Positions 55,558-64,000 are shown, counted from the first letter of the stretch. The stretch is DNA of 64,000 nt from Commensalibacter oyaizuii (GCF_029953265.1 NZ_JASBAO010000001.1:124001-188000), one strand, 5' to 3'. A program made the numbers and translations. The notes: a model not told the origin generated them from the sequence alone.

Positions 55558-55990
55558 AGCATCCTTATAAAAAGAAAAGGATTAAGAATATGTATAAAGT
55601 CATATATTCATTTACTGACTTTATAATTTTTTTAAATGAAAAGTGGCGAAAGATCAAATCTTTGAGATCAGGTGGCGTAAATAAATGTCACATACATGAA
55701 GTAAAAAGTAAATATAAAATAAAATTGTATAAAAATATGTATTAATTAAAAAAATTTTTATTTTTGAAATAATTATAACTTATATTTTTATTTATTATTA
55801 TATTTTTACTTTAAAATTCTTCTTTATGGATAATATTATTTATTTATTATTTTTTTATTTGTAATATATACATGTATAATAAAGCAGTGTTCTCGAAAAT
55901 ATTATCAAAGCTAATATAGGTCAATTCCAGATTATACAGTATAGTGGTCAAAAGCTGATTCTGCTGAGTTAATGAAAAACGTGCGGTAAA
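55558..55990. other. AT-rich intergenic gap
   Basis: About 430 bp between the divergent exporter operon and mqo, with long A/T tracts and no gene, hairpin or repeat that I can support. It must contain two promoters. Confidence 0.5.
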
Positions 55991-57478
55991 ATGAAAAATA
56001 TATCTACAAATGAAATTAAAGATGCTGTTTTAGTTGGTGCTGGTATTGTCAGTGCTACTTTAGGCGCATTATTGAATGAATTTAATCCCGACATCAAAAT
56101 GACAATTTTAGAGATCCGTAGTACTGGAGCTGAAGAAAGTTCAAGTCCGTGGAACAATGCGGGAACAGGTCATGCGGGCTTATGTGAGTTGAATTACACC
56201 CCTTTTATTCCTGGTCAGGAGATGAACTTGAAAAAAGCGATCTTAACTAATGCCCAATTTGAGGTTTCAAGATCGTTCTGGAGTCATTTAGTCGATAAAG
56301 GTGCTTTCAATTCGCCACGAGATTTTATTAATGCAGTACCTCATTTAAGCTTTGTTCAAGGTGAAGATAATGTAGGGTTTTTAAAAAGGCGGTATGAGCA
56401 ACTGCGTGAATATCCAGGTTTTGCTAAGATGGTTTTTTCAGACGACCACAAGCAAATTAACGAATGGGCACCTTTGGTTGCAGAAGGGCGTTCAGAACAT
56501 CAAAAAATGGCGTTAACCCGTGTCGAAGGAGGAACTGATGTCAATTATGGGGCATTAACCCGCAAATTATTGTCTCATTTAGATGCCCAAGACAATATTA
56601 ATGTTGGGTATTGTGAAAAAGTAGAAGATATTACACGTGTTGGCGATGTCTGGGAAATAAAGAGTAAAAATACTATTACCGATCATGAAAGTATCATCCG
56701 GTCAAAATTTGTTTTCGTTGGTGCTGGTGGTGCGGCATTATTATTGCTTCAAAAATCAGGTATTCCAGAAGGTCGAGGTATCGGTGGGTTTCCTGTCAGT
56801 GGACAATGGTTGCGTTGTGATAACCCAGAAATTGTAGAACGGCATCATGCCAAGGTATATGGGTTGTCTAGTGAAGGATTACCCACTGTCGTAGCACCGC
56901 ATTTGGATACACGCGTGATAGACGGAAAAAAATCTATTCTGTTTGGGCCATACGCAGGTTTCACAACGAAATTTCTTAAAAAAGGATCTTATTTTGATCT
57001 AATTTCATCGGTTCGTTTAGATAATATTGAATCGTTAATATCCGTTGGTGTACATAATATTGATTTCGTTCGTTATTTGATCGAACAAAGTACGCAGACT
57101 ATGGAAAAAAGAATGGCTGCATTGCATCGTTTTTATCCTATGGCCAAAGAAAATGATTGGACACGTCAGATAGCAGGGCAACGCGTACAAATTATCAAAA
57201 GGGATGCATATGGGCGTTCTATTTTGCAAATGGGTACCGAGGTAATTACAGCCAGTGATAAATCTTTGGCAGCATTGTTGGGTGCGTCCCCTGGGGCTTC
57301 GGTATCTGTATCAGTGATGCTTGGTTTAATAGAGCAGTGTTTTCCAGAACAGGTCAAAGGGGCATGGGCGGAAAGAATTAAAAAGATATTCCCTGCTAGA
57401 GAAGCCGAGTTACAAAAAGACTTTACCGTTTATAACAGGCTGCACGATTTTGCAGATAAGGCTTTGCAATTAAATTAA
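55991..57478 (+). CDS. mqo: Malate:quinone oxidoreductase
   Basis: Membrane-associated FAD enzyme oxidising malate to oxaloacetate with electrons to ubiquinone, in place of or beside soluble malate dehydrogenase. The 495 residues start with the FAD loop AVLVGAGIVSATLGALL, then ILEIRSTGAEESSSPWNNAGTGHAGLCELNYTP (in segments), a hallmark of MQO, and GGFPVSGQWLRCDNPE and LLGASPGASVSVSVMLGLI near the end. Start ATG 55991; no strong Shine-Dalgarno. In acetic acid bacteria MQO is the usual malate-oxidising step. A bidirectional terminator separates it from the convergent transporter gene. Confidence 0.97.
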   Translation: MKNISTNEIKDAVLVGAGIVSATLGALLNEFNPDIKMTILEIRSTGAEESSSPWNNAGTGHAGLCELNYTPFIPGQEMNLKKAILTNAQFEVSRSFWSHLVDKGAFNSPRDFINAVPHLSFVQGEDNVGFLKRRYEQLREYPGFAKMVFSDDHKQINEWAPLVAEGRSEHQKMALTRVEGGTDVNYGALTRKLLSHLDAQDNINVGYCEKVEDITRVGDVWEIKSKNTITDHESIIRSKFVFVGAGGAALLLLQKSGIPEGRGIGGFPVSGQWLRCDNPEIVERHHAKVYGLSSEGLPTVVAPHLDTRVIDGKKSILFGPYAGFTTKFLKKGSYFDLISSVRLDNIESLISVGVHNIDFVRYLIEQSTQTMEKRMAALHRFYPMAKENDWTRQIAGQRVQIIKRDAYGRSILQMGTEVITASDKSLAALLGASPGASVSVSVMLGLIEQCFPEQVKGAWAERIKKIFPAREAELQKDFTVYNRLHDFADKALQLN

Positions 57479-57501
57479 TCTTAATTTGTATGTAATCTAA
57501 A

Positions 57502-57533
57502 AAAAGCCCGATCATTTATTTGATCGGGCTTTT
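57502..57533. terminator. Bidirectional terminator between mqo and the MFS gene
   Basis: Perfect 13-bp arms AAAAGCCCGATCA (57502-57514) / TGATCGGGCTTTT (57521-57533) with a 6-base loop; A and T runs flank both sides. Confidence 0.93.
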
Positions 57534-57542
57534 GTAATTTGA

Positions 57543-58856
57543 TTAATCTAGATCTTTTATAAAACGATAATAATTATGATGGCCTTGTTGCACGCGATGC
57601 TTCATTTTTTTAATAATATTTCTAGTGGCGGTTCTGCGCCATAAATTTAAAACAAAAAAGCCAAATACACCGATAAACACACCAACTGCAACAGGCATCA
57701 TACTGGTTAAATGAAAGTTGCCCATCATCCAACTACTTATTGCACCTAAAACAAATTGAATTGTTCCTAAAAGCGCAGAGGCACTGCCGACACGTCTTCC
57801 ATGTAAGGTAAAGGCAAAAATGGTGCAATTAGGAAATACAAATCCAAGGCATCCCATAATAATAACAATCGGTGCACAATAGATAATTATTCCCCAAGTT
57901 GTTAAAGGAATAGGAAGTAAGCAAATAACTAAAAAAGCAATACTGGTTACGAATGCAATATTAATTGCAATATTTAGCATAATATAAGGTTTAATTTTAT
58001 GAACTAATAAACCATTAATTTGGTTGCATGCTGCAATAACAAAAGAGTTAATACCAAACCATAAAGCCAATTGTAGTTTGGAAAGATGCATGACGTTGCT
58101 TAAGACATCGGGCGTTCCGCTCAGATAGGCAAAAATCATGAATAATGCAAAACTGGTTATCAACGTATTTGATAAAAAGATAGGTTCACGAATAATTCTT
58201 ACATATCGCCATAAAATTGAACGCAGGGAGGAACGAATACGATATTGAATGGCTAATGTGTCAGGCAGGGTAAAATAGATAGCAATGGTTCCAAGAATGC
58301 CGTATACACCCATGATCCAAAACAATATTCGCCAAGGGAATTGGGCGACGAGTAATCCCCCTAAGGTAGGTGCAATGATTGGCACAATACAAGATACCAA
58401 GGCAAGCTGCGCCATAATTTTAATGCCTACAGATCCAGATGAAATATCTCGGACCATTGCCCTTGGAATAACCATCCCAGCAGAGCCACCAATCGAAGAC
58501 AGTAGGCGGCAAAAGCAAAATAAATAGAAGTCTGAGAAAATTGCACAACCAATTGAGCCAATGGTAAATGTTATCATGCCAATGAACAATGGGGCTCTGC
58601 GTCCAAAACGATCAGAAATGGGGCCAATTGAAAATTGTCCAACGGCAAGACCGATAAACCATACGGTCAGGGTCATCTGTGCAGCACCGTTACCATATCC
58701 TGCTAAATCTTTATTGATCTGCGGAAAGGCAGGAAGGTACATATCGGTTGCCAATGGGCCAATGGCGGTTAATAATCCCAAAATAATGATAACCCATAAT
58801 GACAATTTTTCATTAAAGTTATTAGTTGATGGAACATTTGTAGAAGTATCGCTCAA
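57543..58856 (-). CDS. Bcr/CflA family drug-resistance MFS transporter
   Basis: Twelve-helix major-facilitator proton antiporter of 437 residues. The Bcr/CflA signatures are DMYLPAFPQI near 38 and the loop-2/3 motif GPISDRFGRRAPLFIG near 90, with ASALLGTIQFVLGAISSW in helix 11 region. Substrates in the family include bicyclomycin and other drugs; here unknown. The start is TTG 58856; an ATG-initiated frame directly upstream reads another phase. The C-terminal tail is basic (ATRNIIKKMKHRVQQGHH). Confidence 0.9.
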   Translation of the reverse strand: MSDTSTNVPSTNNFNEKLSLWVIIILGLLTAIGPLATDMYLPAFPQINKDLAGYGNGAAQMTLTVWFIGLAVGQFSIGPISDRFGRRAPLFIGMITFTIGSIGCAIFSDFYLFCFCRLLSSIGGSAGMVIPRAMVRDISSGSVGIKIMAQLALVSCIVPIIAPTLGGLLVAQFPWRILFWIMGVYGILGTIAIYFTLPDTLAIQYRIRSSLRSILWRYVRIIREPIFLSNTLITSFALFMIFAYLSGTPDVLSNVMHLSKLQLALWFGINSFVIAACNQINGLLVHKIKPYIMLNIAINIAFVTSIAFLVICLLPIPLTTWGIIIYCAPIVIIMGCLGFVFPNCTIFAFTLHGRRVGSASALLGTIQFVLGAISSWMMGNFHLTSMMPVAVGVFIGVFGFFVLNLWRRTATRNIIKKMKHRVQQGHHNYYRFIKDLD

Positions 58857-59238
58857 GTTATCATTCCATAAAATAGCAAAGATTACGTAATTTGTTGATT
58901 TGAAAGCGGTTCATGATATAGCCTTTTGATCGTCAGGTATTTTAAATATCATTGGCCATTTTAGTTTATTATTTAAAATAAATGGCTTAACTTTAATATC
59001 AAGAACGGTAACGTTTCTGTGTGTCGTTTTATCTTAAAATTTGAAAAGAGGCAAAGCATAATTCAAGTTAAAAAACAAAAACTTTTTAAATGGTTATACG
59101 GGTCGGCACTTAACGTTATAACGTATAGATCAGAATACCGTTTTGTTTTTGATGTTATTGATAAATTACCTTACATTTTAAATGAATTATAGTGTCTATA
59201 TTCTATAATAACGATGTATAAATTATAAAGGATTATCT
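58857..59238. other. AT-rich gap between divergent MFS and NadC-like genes
   Basis: About 380 bp without a gene. A perfect 12-bp palindrome ACGTTATAACGT at 59113-59124, about 115 bp before the NadC-like start, is the only structured element; it may be a regulator site. Confidence 0.45.
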
Positions 59239-60120
59239 ATGTTTTTTGCAATCAAATCTGATTTGGTGAACCCTTTTCAACCATTAGATTCTGAATTAAA
59301 AAAAGCTTTGGAGCGAAGTGTTATTCAGGCATTAAGTGAAAAAGTAGAAGGTAATCCTGTTCATCAGATTTTTATGAATATGGATCAATATGTTGAAGTT
59401 CAAATTATTGTAGATGAGGATTGTATACTTTGTGGTGCCCCATGGGTCGATAGTGCCATGGCAAAGGTAAGTCAGGATGGGTTTATTCAATGGCATGTTG
59501 TTGAAGGGGCATCTGTTTTGGCGGGGGACAGAATTTGTACCTTAAAAGGGAAACTATCTGATATTTTACGTCTTAAACAAGTTATTCTGAACTTTTTGCA
59601 ATTCTTATCAGCAATTGCAACACACACCCAGCACTATGTTAGATTAGTATCTGATTGGGGGGCTAGGATATATCATGGCATTTCCGCCATTCCTGGATTA
59701 GAAAAAGCACAGCAATATGCTGTACGTGTAGGAGGGGGTGAGGAATATCTGCCTGCATTTTATAAGGGTGTTTACATACAAAAACATTATGTCGATGCAA
59801 TGGGGGGGGTGGCTAGTGCTTTGAAATTAGCTTTTGGAATGTATCCTCAGGATTTTGTGCAAATCGAAGTGGAGAATCTGCAACAGTTACAAATAGCGTT
59901 ACAATGTGGTGCCAAGAAAGTTAGTTTATTTCAGTTTTTACTTGATGATATTGAAAAAGCTATAGCACTGTCTAATAATCAAGCTGTATTGGAAGTTTAT
60001 GGTGGAGTGCATTTGAAAAATGTGCAAACGATTGCAAAAATGGGAATTGGTCATATTGTTGTTGAAACTTTAACGAACGATGTAAAAGCAATTTCGTTCA
60101 GTTTATCATGTATATTATAA
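59239..60120 (+). CDS. NadC/ModD-like phosphoribosyltransferase, catalytically doubtful
   Basis: A 293-residue protein with the architecture of quinolinate phosphoribosyltransferase (type II PRTase). Preserved family segments are ILNFLQFLSAIATHTQHYV (family: LLNFLQRLSGIATLT), EKAQQYAVRVGGGEEY (family: AVRCGGGxNHR), VENLQQLQIAL with the Glu, and FLLDDIEKA with the Asp. The usual DTRKTTPG reads YHGISAIPG, so the substrate-binding Arg and Lys are lost, and IKDNHI reads IQKHYV. Canonical quinolinate chemistry is therefore doubtful. It may be a ModD-like paralogue, a regulator or a decaying copy. The full-length open frame and AAGGA ribosome site (59229-59233) argue for expression. No nadA or nadB neighbours. 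Confidence 0.75.
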   Translation: MFFAIKSDLVNPFQPLDSELKKALERSVIQALSEKVEGNPVHQIFMNMDQYVEVQIIVDEDCILCGAPWVDSAMAKVSQDGFIQWHVVEGASVLAGDRICTLKGKLSDILRLKQVILNFLQFLSAIATHTQHYVRLVSDWGARIYHGISAIPGLEKAQQYAVRVGGGEEYLPAFYKGVYIQKHYVDAMGGVASALKLAFGMYPQDFVQIEVENLQQLQIALQCGAKKVSLFQFLLDDIEKAIALSNNQAVLEVYGGVHLKNVQTIAKMGIGHIVVETLTNDVKAISFSLSCIL

Positions 60121-60294
60121 ACCTGTTAATTCAAAACAGATGCAAAAATAGTTACACGTTATATTTATAATCCATAATTTATTCATCTTATTTTTAACAA
60201 TATTAATTTATACTATTGATCTGCAAATTGCGAATTCTGGCGTAAGTTTATATATTATGCTAGGCTTGGTTATTATAAAAAATGAAAGGGCATA

Positions 60295-60738
60295 ATGATG
60301 CAATCAAAAAATATTAAAAAAAATAAGATGGTATGGGCAATGGCTGCTGCTGGTGTTGCTTTAATGCTATCTACCTCAAATGTGATGGCAAAAGGTGCTA
60401 TTCTTGATAGTACAGGTAAAGAAGTTGGACATATTGATCAAAATGGCAATATTTACGATAATGTCAGTGGATTTAAAGGACGCGTTGACGCCAACGGTTC
60501 TGTCTATGGCACCGATAAGCAACTTGTTGGTCGGGTCGATCGTTCTGGCGCTATATTTAATAAAAGTAATGTGCAGGTTGGTCGTTATGATGCGGCCACA
60601 GGAACCATTTATAATATGAACAATACTGTCGCTGGGCATTTGCAAAAGGATGGGAATGTTTATGCACCGGATGCATCTTTAATTGGTAAAGTTGATCCTG
60701 GTAACATTATCGGCGCCCTTATGCTTTTAAAACATTAA
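60295..60738 (+). CDS. Secreted glycine/aspartate repeat protein
   Basis: A 147-residue exported protein; ATG 60295 and 60298 are adjacent with AAAGGG 4-9 bases upstream. The signal peptide (MVWAMAAAGVALMLSTSNVMAKG) is followed by about five tandem repeats of around 18 residues with the pattern V-G-x-I/V-D-x-x-G-x-I/V-Y (VGHIDQNGNIYD, KGRVDANGSVYG, VGRVDRSGAIFN, VGRYDAATGTIYN, AGHLQKDGNVYA). Such short beta-strand repeats probably form a small beta solenoid or propeller. Function unknown; periplasmic or cell-surface. It is flanked by AT-rich DNA and stands alone. Confidence 0.75.
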   Translation: MMQSKNIKKNKMVWAMAAAGVALMLSTSNVMAKGAILDSTGKEVGHIDQNGNIYDNVSGFKGRVDANGSVYGTDKQLVGRVDRSGAIFNKSNVQVGRYDAATGTIYNMNNTVAGHLQKDGNVYAPDASLIGKVDPGNIIGALMLLKH

Positions 60739-60750
60739 AAGAACATTGGA

Positions 60751-60781
60751 TCCTGATAAGGTTTTATAGATCTTATCAGGA
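60751..60781. terminator. Hairpin between the repeat protein and methyltransferase genes
   Basis: TCCTGATAAG (60751-60760) / CTTATCAGGA (60772-60781), perfect 10-bp arms with an 11-base loop. The two genes converge here; a T-run is present only weakly on the minus side. Confidence 0.6.
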
Positions 60782-60787
60782 AAATTC

Positions 60788-61549
60788 TTATGCTTCGATT
60801 ACAAAAACAGCTGTGGGCAAAGTAAAACTGCCGTCTTGTTCAAAATTAAGGGTGCTTTTGACATCTAAAGGAGCGTTCTTTTGCAGGATTAAAATTGTAT
60901 TTTTAAATAGATCAGGTGTTTTTGTCCTGTTTGTCCAACTTTGGAATTCTAGTCTTAATCGATGTTGAGTAACTGATAATAGATTTAAGCTAAAAGTAGA
61001 AAATAGATTTACCCATTCTGCCAAGTTATAATTTCTGACATGAGAGGGGTCTCGTAATAACTCAATTGTTTGTAAATGGGTATCTGCTGTTTTATCTAAT
61101 GGAGCCAAGGTATCAATTAAAATCGCCTTACCTTTGGGTTTTAATATGCGCTTTATTTCTTTTAATCCCGAGGCTAAGTCATGCCAGTGGTGGGCACTGA
61201 AACGACTAATAACCCAGTCAAAGGTGTGTTGGTCAAAGGGCAAACATTCAGCAGGCGCACACTGGGTTTCGATATTTGACAGATCACGATCTTTAGCTGT
61301 TTGTTGAACACTATCCAACATGCTTTGCGTAATATCGCATGCAACGACCTGTTTAACCAACGGTGCTATGGTATAACTTACATGTCCTCCTCCGCAACCC
61401 AAATCCAAAGTAAAAGCCTGTTTTTCATTTTGAAGTAAATTTCTTATATAGAGTAAATCAGGGCCGTTGGCATGAACCTGGCTATTGACATAATCAGCAG
61501 CACGGGGTGCATAGGTATTAGCAACGTAATCTTGTGGTTTTTGAGACAT
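60788..61549 (-). CDS. Class I SAM-dependent methyltransferase
   Basis: A 253-residue Rossmann methyltransferase of the Methyltransf_11/UbiE-like type. Motif I is LDLGCGGGHVSYT (near 50-62), the acidic residue after strand 2 is in VVACDITQSML, motif II QCAPAECLPFDQHTFDWVISRFSAHHW is like the MtpD-type family. The substrate is unknown. It ends a three-gene minus-strand unit with the fructosamine-kinase-like gene (20 bp upstream) and the LMW phosphatase, so a link to protein deglycation or glycation-product handling is possible by context only. Confidence 0.85.
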   Translation of the reverse strand: MSQKPQDYVANTYAPRAADYVNSQVHANGPDLLYIRNLLQNEKQAFTLDLGCGGGHVSYTIAPLVKQVVACDITQSMLDSVQQTAKDRDLSNIETQCAPAECLPFDQHTFDWVISRFSAHHWHDLASGLKEIKRILKPKGKAILIDTLAPLDKTADTHLQTIELLRDPSHVRNYNLAEWVNLFSTFSLNLLSVTQHRLRLEFQSWTNRTKTPDLFKNTILILQKNAPLDVKSTLNFEQDGSFTLPTAVFVIEA

Positions 61550-61569
61550 GAGACCAATATTTGAATGAA

Positions 61570-62385
61570 TTAAACTTTTAAGCGATTTAGTAGTGTGTGG
61601 ATCATATTTAAATAATAGTCACCAAATAGTATATAATGTACTAGTGCAGGGAAAAGCTGATAAATAGGTAAACGATCTTCCCATCCTTGGTTTAATAAAG
61701 GATAGTGTTTATAAAAGGATGAAGGGGGGCTGCCAAAAATATTAAGCATAGCAATATCAACTTCGTTATGACCAAAATAGCATGCTGGATCGATCAAATA
61801 AGAACGATTAATGTTGGTAAGAATATTTCCAGTCCACAAGTCCCCGTGTAGTAAAGAAGGAGTCGGATTTGTGGGGATATAATTATGTAAATTTTTAACT
61901 AAGATTTCGATTTGTTTACCGGTTTTAATAGGTAAATTTTCTAAATAACAGGCTAGACGATAATTCCCCCAAAATTCGACCCAGTTATCACAAAATTGGT
62001 TGTGTAAAGGAACCCGATCAAATGCGTAATCTTCATGCCATCCATAATTTTGGTGTTGAATTTGGTGCAGTTTGGTTATGGTTTCGCCTAGATTTTGCCA
62101 AGCTTCTTGCGATAGACAGTTTGTTTCCTGAATAACTTCTAAAATCAGTATATGAGAATCTGCAAAAATAACCTTGGGAACATCAATGTGATGTTTGGCT
62201 AAAAAGCGCAACATATCTGCTTCTATCTTTGGCGAATGCCCATTCTTTATGACATAGCTTTGTTGTATATTTGTGGTGATCAAATATGCATCGGATAAAT
62301 CACCTTGTGTCAAAGGCTGGGCTTTTTCAATAATTTGATTTAATCGCTGCTCAGCAAGCCGAAGCAAAGGGGATATTTTATTCAT
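61570..62385 (-). CDS. Fructosamine/ribulosamine 3-kinase family protein
   Basis: A 271-residue kinase of the fructosamine-3-kinase (FN3K) branch of the aminoglycoside-phosphotransferase fold. HGDLWTGNIL carries the catalytic Asp, and YLIDPACYFGHNEVDIAML carries the metal-binding DP-A-YGHxExDLA motif (here ACYFGHNEVDIA). Family members phosphorylate ketoamine adducts on proteins so that they fall off, a repair step; bacterial ones prefer ribulosamine and erythrulosamine. The ATG overlaps the stop region of the LMW phosphatase gene by 4 bp, so the two are translationally coupled, a pairing known in other bacteria. Confidence 0.88.
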   Translation of the reverse strand: MNKISPLLRLAEQRLNQIIEKAQPLTQGDLSDAYLITTNIQQSYVIKNGHSPKIEADMLRFLAKHHIDVPKVIFADSHILILEVIQETNCLSQEAWQNLGETITKLHQIQHQNYGWHEDYAFDRVPLHNQFCDNWVEFWGNYRLACYLENLPIKTGKQIEILVKNLHNYIPTNPTPSLLHGDLWTGNILTNINRSYLIDPACYFGHNEVDIAMLNIFGSPPSSFYKHYPLLNQGWEDRLPIYQLFPALVHYILFGDYYLNMIHTLLNRLKV

Positions 62386-62867
62386 AATCGTTGCTCGAAA
62401 TATACTGCAAGATGTGATACTCCTTGATAAACTTGTTTCCAGGTTCGTTCAAAATCATCTTGATTTCCGTAATAGGGATCAGCGATTTCCGTTCCTTGTT
62501 GTCCTGGTACAAAATCCATTAATAAACAAATCTTATCTTTTGCCGAGCTTGGCGCCATCTTTAAAAGGGCGGTGATGTTTTTGTGGTCCATTCCAATGAT
62601 ATGTGTAAATTGTTGGAAATCGTGAGGTTGGATTTGCCTGCCTAGGTAATGCCGAATATCAATTCCGTGTTTTGCAACCTCTTTAATTGTGCGGGGATCG
62701 GGTGGATTATCGATATGCCAGGGGCCTATTCCAGCAGAATCAACGTTGATGTTTAGATTTCTTTTCTCTACTTCGGCTATAAAAGCGGCTTCTGCCATGG
62801 GAGATCGACAAATATTACCAAGACACACGAATAAAACAGAAAAAGCGAAAGACATATACGGAACCAT
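62382..62867 (-). CDS. Low-molecular-weight protein tyrosine phosphatase
   Basis: A 161-residue cysteine phosphatase. The CX5R loop is VCLGNICRS with nucleophile Cys15 and Arg21, and the general-acid Asp is in IADPYYG near 130. ATG 62867 and ATG 62855 (MSFAFSVLFVCLGN) are both possible starts. It overlaps the FN3K-like gene by 4 bp. In bacteria such LMW-PTP genes adjoin FN3K homologues and are proposed to dephosphorylate the sugar-phosphate intermediates, besides phosphotyrosine. Confidence 0.93.
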   Translation of the reverse strand: MVPYMSFAFSVLFVCLGNICRSPMAEAAFIAEVEKRNLNINVDSAGIGPWHIDNPPDPRTIKEVAKHGIDIRHYLGRQIQPHDFQQFTHIIGMDHKNITALLKMAPSSAKDKICLLMDFVPGQQGTEIADPYYGNQDDFERTWKQVYQGVSHLAVYFEQRL

Positions 62868-63172
62868 TAAAAAATAAGTTTATAGTTTTGTAATTATAAA
62901 CATTTATAAAATTATAAGTAAATTGAAATAATGATTTTTAAATTATAAACAGAACGAATGAATTTGATACTTTTAAATTATTTAATGTATATTTTGCAGC
63001 GAACCTTTTTGACGTTGTCTAGTTATTGTCTTATATCTTTAACAGCTTAAACATTGTTTTTGTTGGACTGAACGTGTAAAAATAAATTATTGGAATGACA
63101 ATTTTTATTATATTGTAATTACTTTGTGGTTATGAACCAATTATTTTTTAACTCTGGTAAAGGGGGATTCAG
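62868..63172. other. AT-rich gap between divergent operons
   Basis: About 305 bp, AT-rich, no gene. Close to its right end AAAGGGGG at 63160-63166 is the ribosome site for the Cache-domain gene. No hairpin or repeat is clear. Confidence 0.5.
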
Positions 63173-64000
63173 GTGCCTGCTGGTGAAGTCGTTGATCCAA
63201 CAAAGGATCCTGTCAATCGCTTGTGGCGTTTGTTTTTAAGAGTAGGGGTTCCTGTTCTTGGGGTGGTTTTAGTCGTGATTGTCGTGGTTGGGGTTACGTT
63301 GCACTCATATCGTACGACCAAAGCAGGCATTTTAAAATTAACTCACGTTATTTTAAAGACAGAACAATCAAGAGTCTCCCAAGAGGTGTTAACTTACTTA
63401 AATCCAGCGACTATTGGTGGTAGTTTAGCCGTGGATATGTTAAGTCATATACCATCTGAATATAAAACGGGCATGTTTTATACCTATGTACTAAGCAGTT
63501 TAAGGCAAACAAAACAAATACAGTCATTTTACCTTGCAGATGCAGATGGTAATTTTACGATGGTTGAACGTACAGTGGATGATCCCGACCGTATTCGCAT
63601 TATCACCCTTAAACCTGACCAACAAGGTGGACGTTTTTTAGAAGAATATATGACCCTTAGTGGTAAAAAAATTAGTACATCCTATCGACCTGCAAACGCA
63701 TATGATCCAAGGCTTCGTTCCTGGTATAAGCAAGCTATGGAAGCTAAACGTTTAACGTGGTCACCCCCTGTTTTGATGGCGTCAAAACAAGGGCTGGTAG
63801 TTACGGCGTCTATACCTTTTGTTGATCGTGATGGTAGAAAATCAGTTTTAGCTGTTAATATTTCGTTACAACAACTGACAACATTTTTATCATCTTTGAA
63901 TATCAGTCCCCACTCGCAAGCAATTATTGTAGATCGTCAAGGGAATGTTATCGCATCTCCTGATTTATTATTAAAATTTGGTGATAAAAGTTGGAAACCA
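63173..64000 (+). CDS. Membrane sensor protein with dCache-type domain (3' end missing)
   Basis: The frame starts at GTG 63173 (AAAGGGGG lies 6-13 bases upstream) and is open to the window's right edge, giving 276 visible residues. A short cytoplasmic tail is followed by one membrane helix (VGVPVLGVVLVVIVVVGVTL, about 24-43) and an extracytoplasmic sensor of dCache type: IQSFYLADADGNFTMVERT, then AYDPRLRSWYKQAMEA, the Cache motif, and LVVTASIPFVDRDGRKSVLAVNISLQQL. The output domain lies beyond the edge; an adenylate/guanylate cyclase, diguanylate cyclase or chemotaxis domain is possible. GTG is preferred over later starts because the membrane anchor follows at the normal place. Confidence 0.78.
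   Translation, partial: MPAGEVVDPTKDPVNRLWRLFLRVGVPVLGVVLVVIVVVGVTLHSYRTTKAGILKLTHVILKTEQSRVSQEVLTYLNPATIGGSLAVDMLSHIPSEYKTGMFYTYVLSSLRQTKQIQSFYLADADGNFTMVERTVDDPDRIRIITLKPDQQGGRFLEEYMTLSGKKISTSYRPANAYDPRLRSWYKQAMEAKRLTWSPPVLMASKQGLVVTASIPFVDRDGRKSVLAVNISLQQLTTFLSSLNISPHSQAIIVDRQGNVIASPDLLLKFGDKSWKP

Noticed and set aside
63223-63423. Short plus-strand frame at the start of the Cache-domain gene
   Set aside because: It is out of phase with the GTG-63173 frame, which encodes a membrane anchor and Cache motif and has a strong ribosome site.

Overview
The window looks like a piece of an alphaproteobacterial chromosome from a low-G+C member of the Acetobacteraceae (acetic acid bacteria). Commensalibacter, the AT-rich insect-gut genus, is my best guess; this is inference from content, not a database match. 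The support is a Zymomonas/acetic-acid-bacteria type pyruvate decarboxylase, malate:quinone oxidoreductase, a FolP with an N-terminal extension, 6S RNA between zapA and the 5-formyltetrahydrofolate cyclo-ligase gene, and strongly AT-rich intergenic DNA throughout. Coding density is high and most genes are core housekeeping genes.

Layout. 1-10.1 kb is a co-directional Tol-Pal/housekeeping block: tolA (cut by the left edge), tolB, pal, cpoB, tilS, ftsH, folP, glmM. 10.1-15.9 kb holds a glutamine-amidotransferase-like gene, a divergent ahpC-oxyR pair with an OxyR-like site between them, rpmJ, a glycosyltransferase-like protein with C-terminal HY repeats, a DJ-1/PfpI protein and an OmpA-like protein. 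15.9-20.5 kb holds suhB, the elongation factor P gene with both of its beta-lysylation enzymes (epmB, epmA), and a fasciclin lipoprotein. 20.7-27.7 kb is the most accessory-looking part: a two-gene restriction-modification system of the fused nuclease-methylase type, thiE, a double-glycine-leader (microcin-like) peptide behind its own promoter and an 18-bp palindrome, then gtrA and a GtrII-like glucosyltransferase. 27.7-36 kb holds fbaB, zapA, 6S RNA, fau, a YmdB-like phosphoesterase, an unusual TonB-like protein, a DNA glycosylase, a quinone oxidoreductase and ruvX. 36-46.9 kb holds a COG0523 GTPase, a gene-poor 0.9 kb, a fructose-6-phosphate aldolase, glnA-glnB, uvrA and ssb. 47.4-53.8 kb holds gyrA-coaD-ppi, tRNA-Lys(UUU) and pdc. 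53.9-64 kb holds a polysaccharide ABC exporter pair, mqo, a Bcr/CflA transporter, a NadC-like protein lacking key catalytic residues, a secreted repeat protein, a deglycation-type operon (LMW phosphatase, fructosamine-kinase-like, methyltransferase) and a Cache-domain sensor cut by the right edge.

The things most worth a second look are the microcin-like peptide and its palindromic control region (25.1-25.5 kb), the BcgI-like restriction system whose specificity gene has no proper start and abuts a run of eight T (20.7-24.2 kb), the degenerate NadC paralogue (59.2 kb), the amidotransferase with an altered triad (10.1 kb), the repeat-bearing glycosyltransferase-like protein (13.2 kb), and several perfect or near-perfect palindromes in intergenic DNA. 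I see no CRISPR array, no intact insertion sequence and no prophage.
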